From Actinoplanes campanulatus (GTDB lineage: Bacteria; Actinomycetota; Actinomycetes; Mycobacteriales; Micromonosporaceae): a stretch of 64,000 bases of DNA. The notes under the pieces are model-generated. The model was not told the DNA's origin. It saw only the letters and a program-made list of their open reading frames with translations, and made no database searches. Positions 45,275 through 52,953 of the stretch are shown here, in pieces. Both the position numbers and the translations under genes were made by a program. How positions within the stretch are numbered: position 1 is the stretch's first letter; every line of letters begins with the position of its first letter. The stretch covers positions 41,511 through 105,510 of the forward strand of contig NZ_BMPW01000028.1 of NCBI RefSeq assembly GCF_014647795.1, in the 5' to 3' direction.

Positions 45275-46288
45275 CTACGGCGCGCCGGGCGCCGCCGTCG
45301 ACTCGCGGATCACCAGGTGCGGAACCTCCGGCTCGGTCATCAGCGCGCCCACCAGCCGGTTCACGCACGCACGGCCCAGGCCGATGAAGTCCATCCGCAC
45401 GGTGGTGAGCGCCGGCGTCCAGAACGCCGCGCCCGGCACGTCGTCGAACCCGACGATGCTCACCTCGCCGGGCACGTCACGGCCTGCCTCGTAAAGTGCC
45501 CGGCGCACCGCCAGCGCCGTGTCGTCGTTGCCGCACAGGATCGCCGTCACGTCACCGTCCGACGCCAGGTCTCGCACCGCGCGGTAGGCCGATTCCACAT
45601 CCCAGCCGGCCGCCACCACCGGCGGAAGCTCGGCCCCGGCCGCCGCCAGCGCCTCCCGCCACCCGCTCTGCCTGGCGCTCGCCCGGGCTTCCGACGGGAT
45701 GGCGACATGGTGGACGGTCCGGTGCCCCAGCCCCAGCAGATGCCGGGTGGCCTCGGCCGCGGCCTGCCGCTCGTCCAGGAACAGCATCGGCCGTGCCACG
45801 TCCGGCAGCCCGCCCGCCTCGGTCGCCGCCACCACCGGCACCCCGGCCGGCAACGCGCGCACCACCGCGGCCCCGGCCGGATCGAACGCCACCACCACGA
45901 CACTGCCGGCGCTCGGATCGCTGAGGTGGTCGACGGCCTGACGGACGTCCGCGGCCGCCTCCGACTCGACGACCCGCACCCCGACCGCCAGGCCGAGCTG
46001 CCGTCCCGCCTCCTCCACGCCCTGGAGCACGGCGGCGTACCCGTAGAGGGTCGTGTTCGCGGTGATCACGGTGACCGCGTTCGCCCGGCCCGAGCCCAGC
46101 GTCTGCGCCGCCCGGTTCGGGCGGTAGCGCAGCCGGTCCATGGCGTCCAGAACCAGGCGACGGGTCTCCGGCCGCACCCGGGGCGAGTTGTTCAGCACCC
46201 GCGACACCGTCTGGTAGGAGACCCCCGCCGCGGCCGCCACGTCCCGGATCTGCGGCCGGTCGCCGGTCCCGCCCTCACTGTTGTCCAC
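45275..46288 (-). CDS. LacI-family transcriptional regulator
   Basis: 337 residues from GTG 46288 (MDNSEGGTGDRPQ). HTH and hinge at residues 12-62: IRDVAAAAGVSYQTVSRVLN, RPETRRLVLDAMDRLRYRPN, RAAQTLGSGR. The ligand-binding domain follows (VTVITANTTLYGYAAVLQGV, ILCGNDDTALAVRRALYEAG, VSIVGFDDVPGAAFWTPALT). It lies upstream of, and in the same direction as, the GH39/GH36/ABC operon, with twin palindromes in between; it most likely represses that operon until a sugar binds. Confidence 0.95.
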   Translation of the reverse strand: MDNSEGGTGDRPQIRDVAAAAGVSYQTVSRVLNNSPRVRPETRRLVLDAMDRLRYRPNRAAQTLGSGRANAVTVITANTTLYGYAAVLQGVEEAGRQLGLAVGVRVVESEAAADVRQAVDHLSDPSAGSVVVVAFDPAGAAVVRALPAGVPVVAATEAGGLPDVARPMLFLDERQAAAEATRHLLGLGHRTVHHVAIPSEARASARQSGWREALAAAGAELPPVVAAGWDVESAYRAVRDLASDGDVTAILCGNDDTALAVRRALYEAGRDVPGEVSIVGFDDVPGAAFWTPALTTVRMDFIGLGRACVNRLVGALMTEPEVPHLVIRESTAAPGAP

Positions 46289-46291
46289 GCA

Positions 46292-46303
46292 GATACTTGT
46301 ATC
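46292..46303. promoter_or_regulatory. Palindrome at the start of the LacI gene
   Basis: GATAC-TT-GTATC lies four bases before the LacI GTG, over the place where its -10 should be if the mRNA is leaderless. It differs from the twin operators. A TAGGGT -10 for the divergent gene at 46339 lies at 46327-46332. Confidence 0.4.
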
Positions 46304-46338
46304 GCGCCGGGCACAGCCGCCACAGGTAGGGTCGGCCG

Positions 46339-46632
46339 GTGACGATCCAACTGTGTGTGTTGCTGTGGGCGCGCCCCGGCTCCGTCGAAGCCCTGACCGC
46401 GTACGAGGACAAGGTCCTCGCCCTGCTCCCGGAGCATGACGGCCGTCTGCTCCAGCGCGCGCACACCGCCGACGGCGCCGCCCCGGACGCCCCGGCCGAG
46501 GTGCAGCTGATCGCATTCGGCTCGCAATCCGGCTACGACGGTTTCCTGACCGACCCCCGCCGAACCGCCATGAGCGCCGAGCGGGACGCCGCGATCGCCC
46601 GCACCGACCTCTTCCCGGTCACCCTCACCTGA
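46339..46632 (+). CDS. Small DUF1330-like (dimeric alpha/beta barrel) protein
   Basis: 97 residues from GTG 46339; the TAGGGT box seven bases upstream implies a leaderless mRNA. IQLCVLLWARPGSVEALTAYEDKVLALLPEH followed by VQLIAFGSQSGYDGFLTDPR resembles DUF1330/ABM-like ferredoxin folds. No catalytic residues assigned. Confidence 0.75.
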   Translation: MTIQLCVLLWARPGSVEALTAYEDKVLALLPEHDGRLLQRAHTADGAAPDAPAEVQLIAFGSQSGYDGFLTDPRRTAMSAERDAAIARTDLFPVTLT

Positions 46633-46744
46633 AGCCGGTGAGTGACCGCTACCGGCTTCGTGCCAAGCGCCGCCGGGAAGCGCCCCGGCACGGTCACGCC
46701 CCGCATAGTCTGCCGCGAAACGCCCGTTCCACCAGGGAGGACAT

Positions 46745-47320
46745 GTGGCGGCCCAGAGTTCGGCGGCGGGGCGCCGGTGGTTCATAGCGGTCCTGCTGGT
46801 CATGGTCACGCTCGCGGTGATGACCGGCCAGATCCTGAACCGGATGGCACGGATCGGCGCCGGCCAGAACCTCAGCGGCGGGATTCCGGTGTCGAGCACC
46901 CCGTCGACGGAATCCGTACCCTCCACGCCGATCTCGCCGAAGGCGGCGGCCACCTCTCCCAGCCCGATCAAGACCCGCAAGCTGACCGAGCCGACCGCGT
47001 CCGGTCCCGCCATCGACTATTTCCGGGTGGCGTCGGAGCCGACCTGCCCGTCCGGAACCGATCAGGCCCGGCAGGAGGGCCTGCCGGTGGTCCTGGAGTG
47101 GAAGGTCACCGGCGCGCCGGCGACCACACTGGCCGTCGACGGCCCGGGCGTCTACGGCACCTATGAGGCCGTGGGCTCGGAGAAGCTGAACTTCCCGTGC
47201 GACGGCGAGGCGGGCGACTACCAGGCGCACACCTACACCCTGGTCGCGACCGGCGAGAACGGCAGCACCTCGAAGGAGCTGACGGTCAAGGCGCAGATCC
47301 ACGAGATCGCCACCACCTGA
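46745..47320 (+). CDS. Membrane-anchored protein with extracytoplasmic domain, unknown
   Basis: 191 residues from GTG 46745 with GGGAGG upstream. Residues 11-32 (WFIAVLLVMVTLAVMTGQIL) are one membrane helix; then a Ser/Thr/Pro-rich spacer (about 45-80) and a C-terminal beta-rich domain of about 100 residues (VVLEWKVTGAPATTLAVDG, YTLVATGENGSTSKELTVKA) resembling an immunoglobulin-like fold outside the cell. Two Cys (PTCPSG and FPCDG) could form a disulfide. Followed by a strong terminator. Confidence 0.8.
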   Translation: MAAQSSAAGRRWFIAVLLVMVTLAVMTGQILNRMARIGAGQNLSGGIPVSSTPSTESVPSTPISPKAAATSPSPIKTRKLTEPTASGPAIDYFRVASEPTCPSGTDQARQEGLPVVLEWKVTGAPATTLAVDGPGVYGTYEAVGSEKLNFPCDGEAGDYQAHTYTLVATGENGSTSKELTVKAQIHEIATT

Positions 47321-47331
47321 GGGCACATCCT

Positions 47332-47368
47332 CCGCGAGCGTCACCGTCACACACGGTGACGCTCGCGG
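47332..47368. terminator. Hairpin terminator
   Basis: A perfect 16-bp stem (47332-47347 pairs with 47353-47368) with a five-base loop, 11 bases after the stop at 47320. Confidence 0.88.
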
Positions 47369-47470
47369 CCTCACCGTCGTTCGCCGCCCCGGCCTGGTTG
47401 CCCGCCTCGCGCCAGGAGACCCCGGAGAGGGTACGGCCGAAGCGCCCTCGATCCTCCGTCCGCCGGGTGG

Positions 47471-47887
47471 TCAGCGGATGCCGGGGAACGGCGGGTACAT
47501 GTATCCGGGCGCCCAGTACGGCGGGTAGCCGTAGTGGCCGTAGATCTTCTCGTAGTAGTCGTTCTGGTCGACAAGGTCCGGGTCGTACGGTGGCGCGCCC
47601 GCGATCCGGTCCTTGGCCGAGTCGATGAGCACCTCGTCGTCGGTGACCCGGCGGACGGCGTCGACCGGGATGAACGACGAGACGGCGCCGATCCCGAGGA
47701 TGCCCCCGTGTGCCACGCGCAGGAACCGCACATGGTTCTCGGCGGTGTCCACCAGCAGGTCCGCGACGGTGCCGACCTTCTCACCGTTGCTGTCGATCAC
47801 GGCGCGGCCCCGCACGTCCTGCTCCGGGTCGGCGATCATCTGGTCGGTGTCGCTCAGCGGTGTCAGGGTGCCGATCGGTTCTTCCAT
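47471..47887 (-). CDS. PRC-barrel domain protein
   Basis: 138 residues from ATG 47887, with a near-perfect GGAAGGAGGTGG site; an upstream in-frame ATG at 47920 is less likely. Residues 20-85 are the PRC barrel (VRGRAVIDSNGEKVGTVADL, VRFLRVAHGGILGIGAVSSF, IPVDAVRRV). The C-terminus is Tyr/Pro-rich (YYEKIYGHYGYPPYWAPGYM). Such stand-alone PRC-barrel proteins are often stress-related in actinobacteria; the function here is unknown. Confidence 0.87.
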   Translation of the reverse strand: MEEPIGTLTPLSDTDQMIADPEQDVRGRAVIDSNGEKVGTVADLLVDTAENHVRFLRVAHGGILGIGAVSSFIPVDAVRRVTDDEVLIDSAKDRIAGAPPYDPDLVDQNDYYEKIYGHYGYPPYWAPGYMYPPFPGIR

Positions 47888-48514
47888 CACCGCCACCTCC
47901 TTCCCGCCGTGCATACCCAACCGCGCCGCTGTTCATGTGACCATCCGAACCCGCCACACCGCAGCCGATCACGCGCTGTCGCCGAACGGTCCCGGCTGGC
48001 GCCCAGCGCTGACCACGCTGGTCGATTGCCCCACTGCCGTCCGCCGCCCGCGCTGTCCGGCCCGGCGGCCGCTCACGTCGCGCCGTCCGTGTGCCCGGCC
48101 TGCCGCCATGACGCGGGCGGGCGACCACGCAAACCGTTACGTGTGCGCTGGTCGGCGCAACGAGCCGGGGGGACGGACAGAGGACCGACTGACCAGCAGA
48201 GTCAGCACCGACGACCAGCCGGACAAGATCACCACCCCGCACGCCCGGCGGGCGCGGCACGGTCTGGAGTGGCAGCAGGCTCGCGTGCCACCCACTCACG
48301 CCCGGCGGGCGCGGCACGGTCTGGAGTGGCAGCAGGCTCGCGTGCCACCCACTCACGCCCGGCGGGCGCGGCACGGTCTGGAGTGGCAGCGGCTCGCGGG
48401 AACACACGGGTTCGGCCGCTGTTGCCGGGGGCCGCTACGCCGTACCGATGACGGGTTTTCTCTTCAGTCGCCCTCGGCCGCGCCGACAAGGCGGGAAGGC
48501 CGGGGAGGTGGACA
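47888..48514. other. 627-base stretch without a convincing gene, holding a tandem repeat
   Basis: Open frames run through this stretch on both strands, but their sequence is Arg/Pro-rich without motifs or ribosome-binding sites. Its only clear structure is the 57-bp tandem repeat at 48240-48390. The gap presumably contains the promoters of the PRC-barrel and GGDEF genes. Confidence 0.65.
48240..48390. repeat. 57-bp tandem repeat, about 2.7 copies
   Basis: Units begin at 48240, 48297 and 48354; the first two are identical, the third follows for 36 bases and then changes with a three-base deletion. The period is a multiple of three (19 codons). No spacers, so this is not CRISPR. Confidence 0.9.
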
Positions 48515-50398
48515 TTGGGCATGCTGCACGACAGAGGTTGGCGTCGCACGGCCGGTGGCCGGGTGCCGGATGCCGCGTCGCGGTGGATTCGCGGTGCTGT
48601 GGCGGCGGTCTACCTGTTGCTCTCGGTGACGAATTTTCTCACGCTGGACGGTTCGGCACGGACCGTGATGACGGTGCTCTACGGGGCGACGGCTGCGCTG
48701 CTGTGCCTGGCCGCCATGCCGGTGACGGCTCGCAGGTGGCGGATGCTGGCTCGCGGGCGTGGCGAGTGGCTGGCGTTCCTGCCTGTGGCCGACAGCGTGG
48801 TCCAGGTGGCCATGACCGGCCGGCTGCACTACACGACCTCCCTGATGTTGACGCTGCTCGGGCTCGGCGCGGCGGTGACGTCCCGGCGGCTCGCCGCGGT
48901 GGCGAGCCTGGCGGGCCTGACCGGCTGGGTCGCGACGGTGGTCGCTCTGCCCGAGTTGCGTGGCTCCGAGCTGGGGCATTACAGCCTGCAACTGGCCTTC
49001 GCGGTGGTTCTCGGCGCGCTGATGCACGAGGCGCTGCGCCGGCGTCAGCGGCAGCTGCGATCGGTGCACGAGCGCGCGGTGACGGTCGCGGACGGCTTCG
49101 AGCGGCTCTTCCACGCGTCGCCGTCCGGCGTGGCGATCGCGGATGACGAGGGGCAGGTGATCGCTGCGAATCCGGCCTTCTGCGAGCTGGTGGGTCAGCC
49201 CGCGGACGACGTAGTGGGCGGGAGCATGCGGCGTTACCTGCTCGAAGACGGCGCCGACGAGGGCCAGCGCGAGATCACCCGGCCGGACGGCAGCGTGCGG
49301 TGGGCCTATCTGACGATCGGGCGCAGCAACGTCGGCAAGGAAGTGAAGGACGTCCGGCGGCAGCAGTCGTGGACGCTGATCCAGCTCCAGGACATCACGG
49401 AGCGTCATCTGGCTGAGGAAGCTGTGCGTGACTCTCACCGACTGGTGGCGGCGGTGGGCGCGGCGGCCCGGCGGATTCGCACCGGGGAGGACGCGCGGAC
49501 CACGATCATCGCGGCGATCCGGGATCTGGCGTACGCCGACAACGTGACGCTGTTGGAGCCGGCCGACTGCGGATCCGTGCTGGTGGCGACCGGGGCCGAC
49601 GGTGCCGACGTGATCGGTACGCGGGTGCCGCTGGACGGCTCGTCGATGATCGCCCGGGTCTACCACAGCGGGGAGCCGATCTTCCTGGCCGATCCGGCCA
49701 AGGATCCGCGGGTCTCGACGGCGCTGCTCAGCATGGTCGACGGTAAGTCGATGCTGTGGCAGCCGGTCGTGGTGAACGGCATGATCATGGCGGTGCTCGT
49801 GGTCGGCTGGACGCGACGGGTCGAGTCGGTGAGCGACAACCGGTTCCTGGCGGTCGGGCTGCTGGCCGACGAGACGGCGCTGGCTCTGGACCATGATCGG
49901 CTGTTGCGACGGCTGGAGCGGATGGCGTTCACGGACACGCTGACCGGGGTGCCGAACCGGCGGGCCTGGCAGGAGAACATGATCCGGCTCTGCGGCGAGG
50001 CGCGGGCCACGGGTGCGCCGCTGACGGTGGCGATCGCCGATCTCGATCATTTCAAGCGATACAACGACACGTACGGGCACGCCGCCGGCGACGACCTGTT
50101 GCAGCGGGCCGCGGGTGCGTTCGGCGGCGAGTTGCGCGAGGACGACTTCCTGGCGCGCTGGGGTGGCGAAGAGTTCGTGATCGCGCTGCCGGGCGCCGGC
50201 GCGGCCGAGGCGGTGGCCGTGCTGGAGAGGTTGCGGACGGCGATGCCGGACGGGCAGACGTGCAGCATCGGTTGTGCCACCTGGAACACCACCGAGTCGG
50301 TCGAGCAACTGTTGCAGCGCGCCGACGACGCCCTCTACGTGGCGAAGAACGACGGCCGCAACCGAATCCGGACATCCGAGGTGGCGCTCACCGCGTGA
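48515..50398 (+). CDS. Membrane diguanylate cyclase (PAS-GAF-GGDEF)
   Basis: 627 residues from TTG 48515 (GGGAGG seven bases upstream; ATG 48521 is an alternative). Residues 24-175 hold about five membrane helices; about 205-310 a PAS domain (FHASPSGVAIADDEGQVIAA, then LIQLQDITERHLAEE); about 320-455 a GAF domain (DARTTIIAAIRDLAYADNVT); about 465-620 the GGDEF domain (TDTLTGVPNRRAWQE, ADLDHFKRYNDTYGHAAGDD) with an intact GGEEF active site at 550-554 and an RxxD inhibitory site at 541-544. It should make c-di-GMP at the membrane. The last codons lie in the 47-bp repeat. Confidence 0.93.
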   Translation: MGMLHDRGWRRTAGGRVPDAASRWIRGAVAAVYLLLSVTNFLTLDGSARTVMTVLYGATAALLCLAAMPVTARRWRMLARGRGEWLAFLPVADSVVQVAMTGRLHYTTSLMLTLLGLGAAVTSRRLAAVASLAGLTGWVATVVALPELRGSELGHYSLQLAFAVVLGALMHEALRRRQRQLRSVHERAVTVADGFERLFHASPSGVAIADDEGQVIAANPAFCELVGQPADDVVGGSMRRYLLEDGADEGQREITRPDGSVRWAYLTIGRSNVGKEVKDVRRQQSWTLIQLQDITERHLAEEAVRDSHRLVAAVGAAARRIRTGEDARTTIIAAIRDLAYADNVTLLEPADCGSVLVATGADGADVIGTRVPLDGSSMIARVYHSGEPIFLADPAKDPRVSTALLSMVDGKSMLWQPVVVNGMIMAVLVVGWTRRVESVSDNRFLAVGLLADETALALDHDRLLRRLERMAFTDTLTGVPNRRAWQENMIRLCGEARATGAPLTVAIADLDHFKRYNDTYGHAAGDDLLQRAAGAFGGELREDDFLARWGGEEFVIALPGAGAAEAVAVLERLRTAMPDGQTCSIGCATWNTTESVEQLLQRADDALYVAKNDGRNRIRTSEVALTA

Positions 50399-50511
50399 TG
50401 TCGCGAAGCCGGTGATGTACGACCGAGGTGGCACTCACCGCGTGATGTCGCGAAGCCGGTGATGTACGACCGAGGTGGCGCTCACCGCGTGATGTCGCGA
50501 AGCCGGTGATG
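50376..50511. repeat. 47-bp tandem repeat spanning two convergent gene ends
   Basis: Units start at 50376, 50423 and 50470; unit 2 differs from unit 1 by one base, unit 3 matches for about 42 bases. Unit 1 contains the GGDEF stop (50396-50398); unit 3 contains the stop of the convergent STAS gene (50482-50484). Every unit therefore carries the last codons of both genes. Confidence 0.9.
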
Positions 50512-50808
50512 GGCGACGCCGGCCGCGGCCAGTTGTCTGGCCACCGGTTCCGGTGAGTGGTCGAGGTAGACGGCGACGTGCTGGACGTCGCCGAGGTGGC
50601 AGGCGGCCGCCAGGGCACCGAGGCTGATCGCGTCGATCTCCCGAACTCCGGCCAGGTCGAGGATCAGGCAGGACGGCCGGGTGTGCCGGATGGCGTGGAT
50701 GAGGGTGTGGCGTAGATCAGCCGCATGTTCGGCGTTGAGCACGCCACGGAGCTGGATGACAAGGGTTCCGTCGGGGCCGGTGTTGACGGCGACCGTGGTA
50801 GCGGTCAT
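50482..50808 (-). CDS. STAS-domain protein (anti-sigma-factor-antagonist-like)
   Basis: 108 residues from ATG 50808 with GGAAGG upstream. STAS fold: TLVIQLRGVLNAEHAADLRH, CLILDLAGVREIDAISLGAL, VAVYLDHSPEPVARQLAAAG. In SpoIIAA-type antagonists the phosphorylated Ser follows the Asp of the ID motif (IDSSG); here the sequence is D59-A60-I61-S62, so that Ser is replaced by Ala. It may act as a non-switchable antagonist or in another signalling complex. Convergent with the GGDEF gene. Confidence 0.85.
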   Translation of the reverse strand: MTATTVAVNTGPDGTLVIQLRGVLNAEHAADLRHTLIHAIRHTRPSCLILDLAGVREIDAISLGALAAACHLGDVQHVAVYLDHSPEPVARQLAAAGVAHHRLRDITR

Positions 50809-50949
50809 CGCTTTTGCCTTCCGTTACCCGGCGTTCGCCGGGGCTCAAGGTTAGAACCTTCGACGGGCCTGGTCGAGGTGTGACCGGGAATTTCACCTGG
50901 TGACGGGAACATCGTCCGGAGGGCGTGGGCCGGGTGGCCGGCGCACCGG

Positions 50950-50962
50950 TTGAATCATTCAA
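50950..50962. promoter_or_regulatory. 13-bp palindrome in the 354-base gap
   Basis: TTGAAT-C-ATTCAA is a perfect 6-1-6 inverted repeat between the STAS gene and the divergent ABC operon, about 140 bases from the former and 90 before the latter's -35. Possible operator for either; no partner identified. Confidence 0.35.
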
Positions 50963-51039
50963 AGATGATCTTGCGAGCGAGGCGGACGGCCCGCGCTTGC
51001 GACATCTGAAACGATCCAGAATTTACAGCGGTGAAACCG

Positions 51040-51086
51040 TTGACGTGTTCGTCGCACCCATGCAGACTCCGTGGAAAGCGCTTTCC
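51040..51086 (+). promoter_or_regulatory. Promoter and LacI-type operator of the rhamnogalacturonan operon
   Basis: -35 TTGACG (51040-51045), 17-base spacer, -10 CAGACT (51063-51068), then the perfect 14-bp palindrome GGAAAGCGCTTTCC (51073-51086) at the predicted start point. The centre CGCTTT/AAAGCG is typical of LacI-family sites. No LacI gene is adjacent, so the regulator is encoded elsewhere. The start codon lies 77 bases on. Confidence 0.72.
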
Positions 51087-51162
51087 TCCTGCTGAAATCA
51101 CCGGCCGGGAGGTGAGCGCTTCGTTCTAGCTGCTCACTGGGTTCGACGAGAAGGAGGGTCAT

Positions 51163-52056
51163 GTGAGCACCCTCGGCTCTGCGCGTAAACGTGACAACAA
51201 GGCCGCGTATCTGTTCCTGTTGCCCTGGTTCGCCGGGCTGGTTCTGATCACTGCTGGGCCGGTGACGGCGTCGTTGGTGCTCGGGTTCACCGACTACAAC
51301 CTGATCCAGCCGCCGGAGTTCAACGGTTTGGAGAACATCACCCGGATGCTCGGCGATCAGCGGCTGCATCACGCGCTCGGCGTCACGTTCAAATACGTGC
51401 TGATCTCGGTGCCGTTGCAGCTGGCGGCGGCGTTGGGGTTGGCGATGCTGCTGGATCGGGGGATGCGCGGGCTGGCGTTCTACCGCTCGGCGTTCTACCT
51501 GCCGTCGCTGCTGGGGTCGAGTGTCGCGATCGCGGTGTTGTGGCGGCAGATCTTCGGCGCCGAAGGCTTGTTCAACCAGTTGCTCAACCTGTTCGGAATA
51601 ACCGGACGCGGCTGGATCTCGGATCCCGATACCGCACTGTCCACGTTGATCGTGTTGAACGTGTGGACGTTCGGCGCCCCCATGGTGATCTTCCTGGCCG
51701 GGTTGCGGCAGATCCCGGTCATGTACTACGAAGCCGCCCAGGTCGACGGCGCCAGCCGATGGCTGCAGTTTCGCCGGATCACGGTGCCGCTGCTGTCACC
51801 GATCATCTTCTTCAACCTGGTGCTCCAGATCATCCACGCGTTCCAGTCGTTCACCCAGGCATTCGTCGTCTCCGGCGGCACCGGCGGCCCCTCCGACTCG
51901 ACCATGTTCTACACCCTCTACCTCTACCAGCGCGGCTTCCACAACTTCGACATGGGCTACGCCTCCGCCCTGGCCTGGCTCCTGCTGATCATCATCGCCG
52001 CGTTCACCGCCATCAATTTCTGGGCCGCGAAGAAGTGGGTCTTCTACGATGACTGA
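51163..52056 (+). CDS. CUT1 sugar ABC permease, MalF type
   Basis: 297 residues from GTG 51163, with AAGGAGGG upstream. Helix 1 AYLFLLPWFAGLVLITAGPV; FTDYNLIQPPEFNGLENITR; EAA loop YEAAQVDGASRWLQFRRITV. First gene of a four-gene operon with the binding protein third and an RG lyase last; similar permeases occur in rhamnogalacturonan-oligosaccharide importers. Confidence 0.93.
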   Translation: MSTLGSARKRDNKAAYLFLLPWFAGLVLITAGPVTASLVLGFTDYNLIQPPEFNGLENITRMLGDQRLHHALGVTFKYVLISVPLQLAAALGLAMLLDRGMRGLAFYRSAFYLPSLLGSSVAIAVLWRQIFGAEGLFNQLLNLFGITGRGWISDPDTALSTLIVLNVWTFGAPMVIFLAGLRQIPVMYYEAAQVDGASRWLQFRRITVPLLSPIIFFNLVLQIIHAFQSFTQAFVVSGGTGGPSDSTMFYTLYLYQRGFHNFDMGYASALAWLLLIIIAAFTAINFWAAKKWVFYDD

Positions 52057-52939
52057 CCTCAAAGAACGCCCCACCCCCGCACTGGCCGCCGCACCAGCAC
52101 CGGCCCGCATCCGCAGCCGGGGACACAGCCTGCTCAAACACACCGGCCTCGGCCTGCTCACCCTGATCATGCTGTACCCGGTGCTGTGGATGGTGGTCAG
52201 CTCCCTACGCCCGAACAACGTCATCTTCCGCTCCCCAGGCCTGGTCCTGGACGGCCTGGAAACCCAGAACTACGGCGAAGGCTGGAACGCGCTGGCCTCC
52301 CCGTTCGGCCACTACCTGCTCAACTCCGCGATCGTCGTGCTCGGCTGCATCATCGGCAACCTGGTCTCCTGCTCGATGGCCGCCTACGCCTTCGCCCGCC
52401 TCGACTTCACCGGCAAGAAACTGTGGTTCGCGGTCATGCTCGGCACCATCATGCTGCCGATCCACGTACTGATCGTGCCGCAGTACATCGCCTTCTCGAA
52501 CCTCGGCTGGATCAACACGTTCCTCCCGCTGATCGTCCCCAAACTGCTGGCCACCGACGCGTTCTTCGTGTTCCTGATGGTCCAGTTCATCCGCGGCCTG
52601 CCCACCGAACTCGACGAGGCCGCCCGCATCGACGGCGCCGGCCACCCCCGCATCTTCGCCCAGGTCATCCTGCCGCTCATGCTGCCCGCCCTGGCCACCA
52701 CCACGATCTTCACGTTCATCTGGACCTGGAACGACTTCTTCAGCCAGCTCATCTACCTGACCGACCCGGACATGTACACCGTCCCGGTCGCCCTGCGCTC
52801 CTTCGTCGACGCCACCGTGTCCACCTCGTGGGGCTCCATGTTCGCGATGAGCGTCGTCTCCCTGCTCCCGATCTTCCTCGCCTTCCTTCTCGGCCAGCGC
52901 TACCTGGTCAAAGGCATAGCCACCACCGGAATCAAATAA
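52049..52939 (+). CDS. CUT1 sugar ABC permease, MalG type
   Basis: 296 residues from ATG 52049, overlapping the previous gene by eight bases. Six helices starting GLGLLTLIMLYPVLWMVVSS; EAA loop DEAARIDGAGHPRIFAQVIL; WTWNDFFSQLIYLTDPDMYT is typical of MalG-type subunits. Confidence 0.93.
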   Translation: MTDLKERPTPALAAAPAPARIRSRGHSLLKHTGLGLLTLIMLYPVLWMVVSSLRPNNVIFRSPGLVLDGLETQNYGEGWNALASPFGHYLLNSAIVVLGCIIGNLVSCSMAAYAFARLDFTGKKLWFAVMLGTIMLPIHVLIVPQYIAFSNLGWINTFLPLIVPKLLATDAFFVFLMVQFIRGLPTELDEAARIDGAGHPRIFAQVILPLMLPALATTTIFTFIWTWNDFFSQLIYLTDPDMYTVPVALRSFVDATVSTSWGSMFAMSVVSLLPIFLAFLLGQRYLVKGIATTGIK

Positions 52940-52953
52940 CAGGAGGAATCGAC

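Noticed and set aside
48240-48390. CRISPR-like array
   Set aside because: Units are contiguous with no spacers and no cas genes are nearby; likewise for 50376-50511 and 62605-62696.
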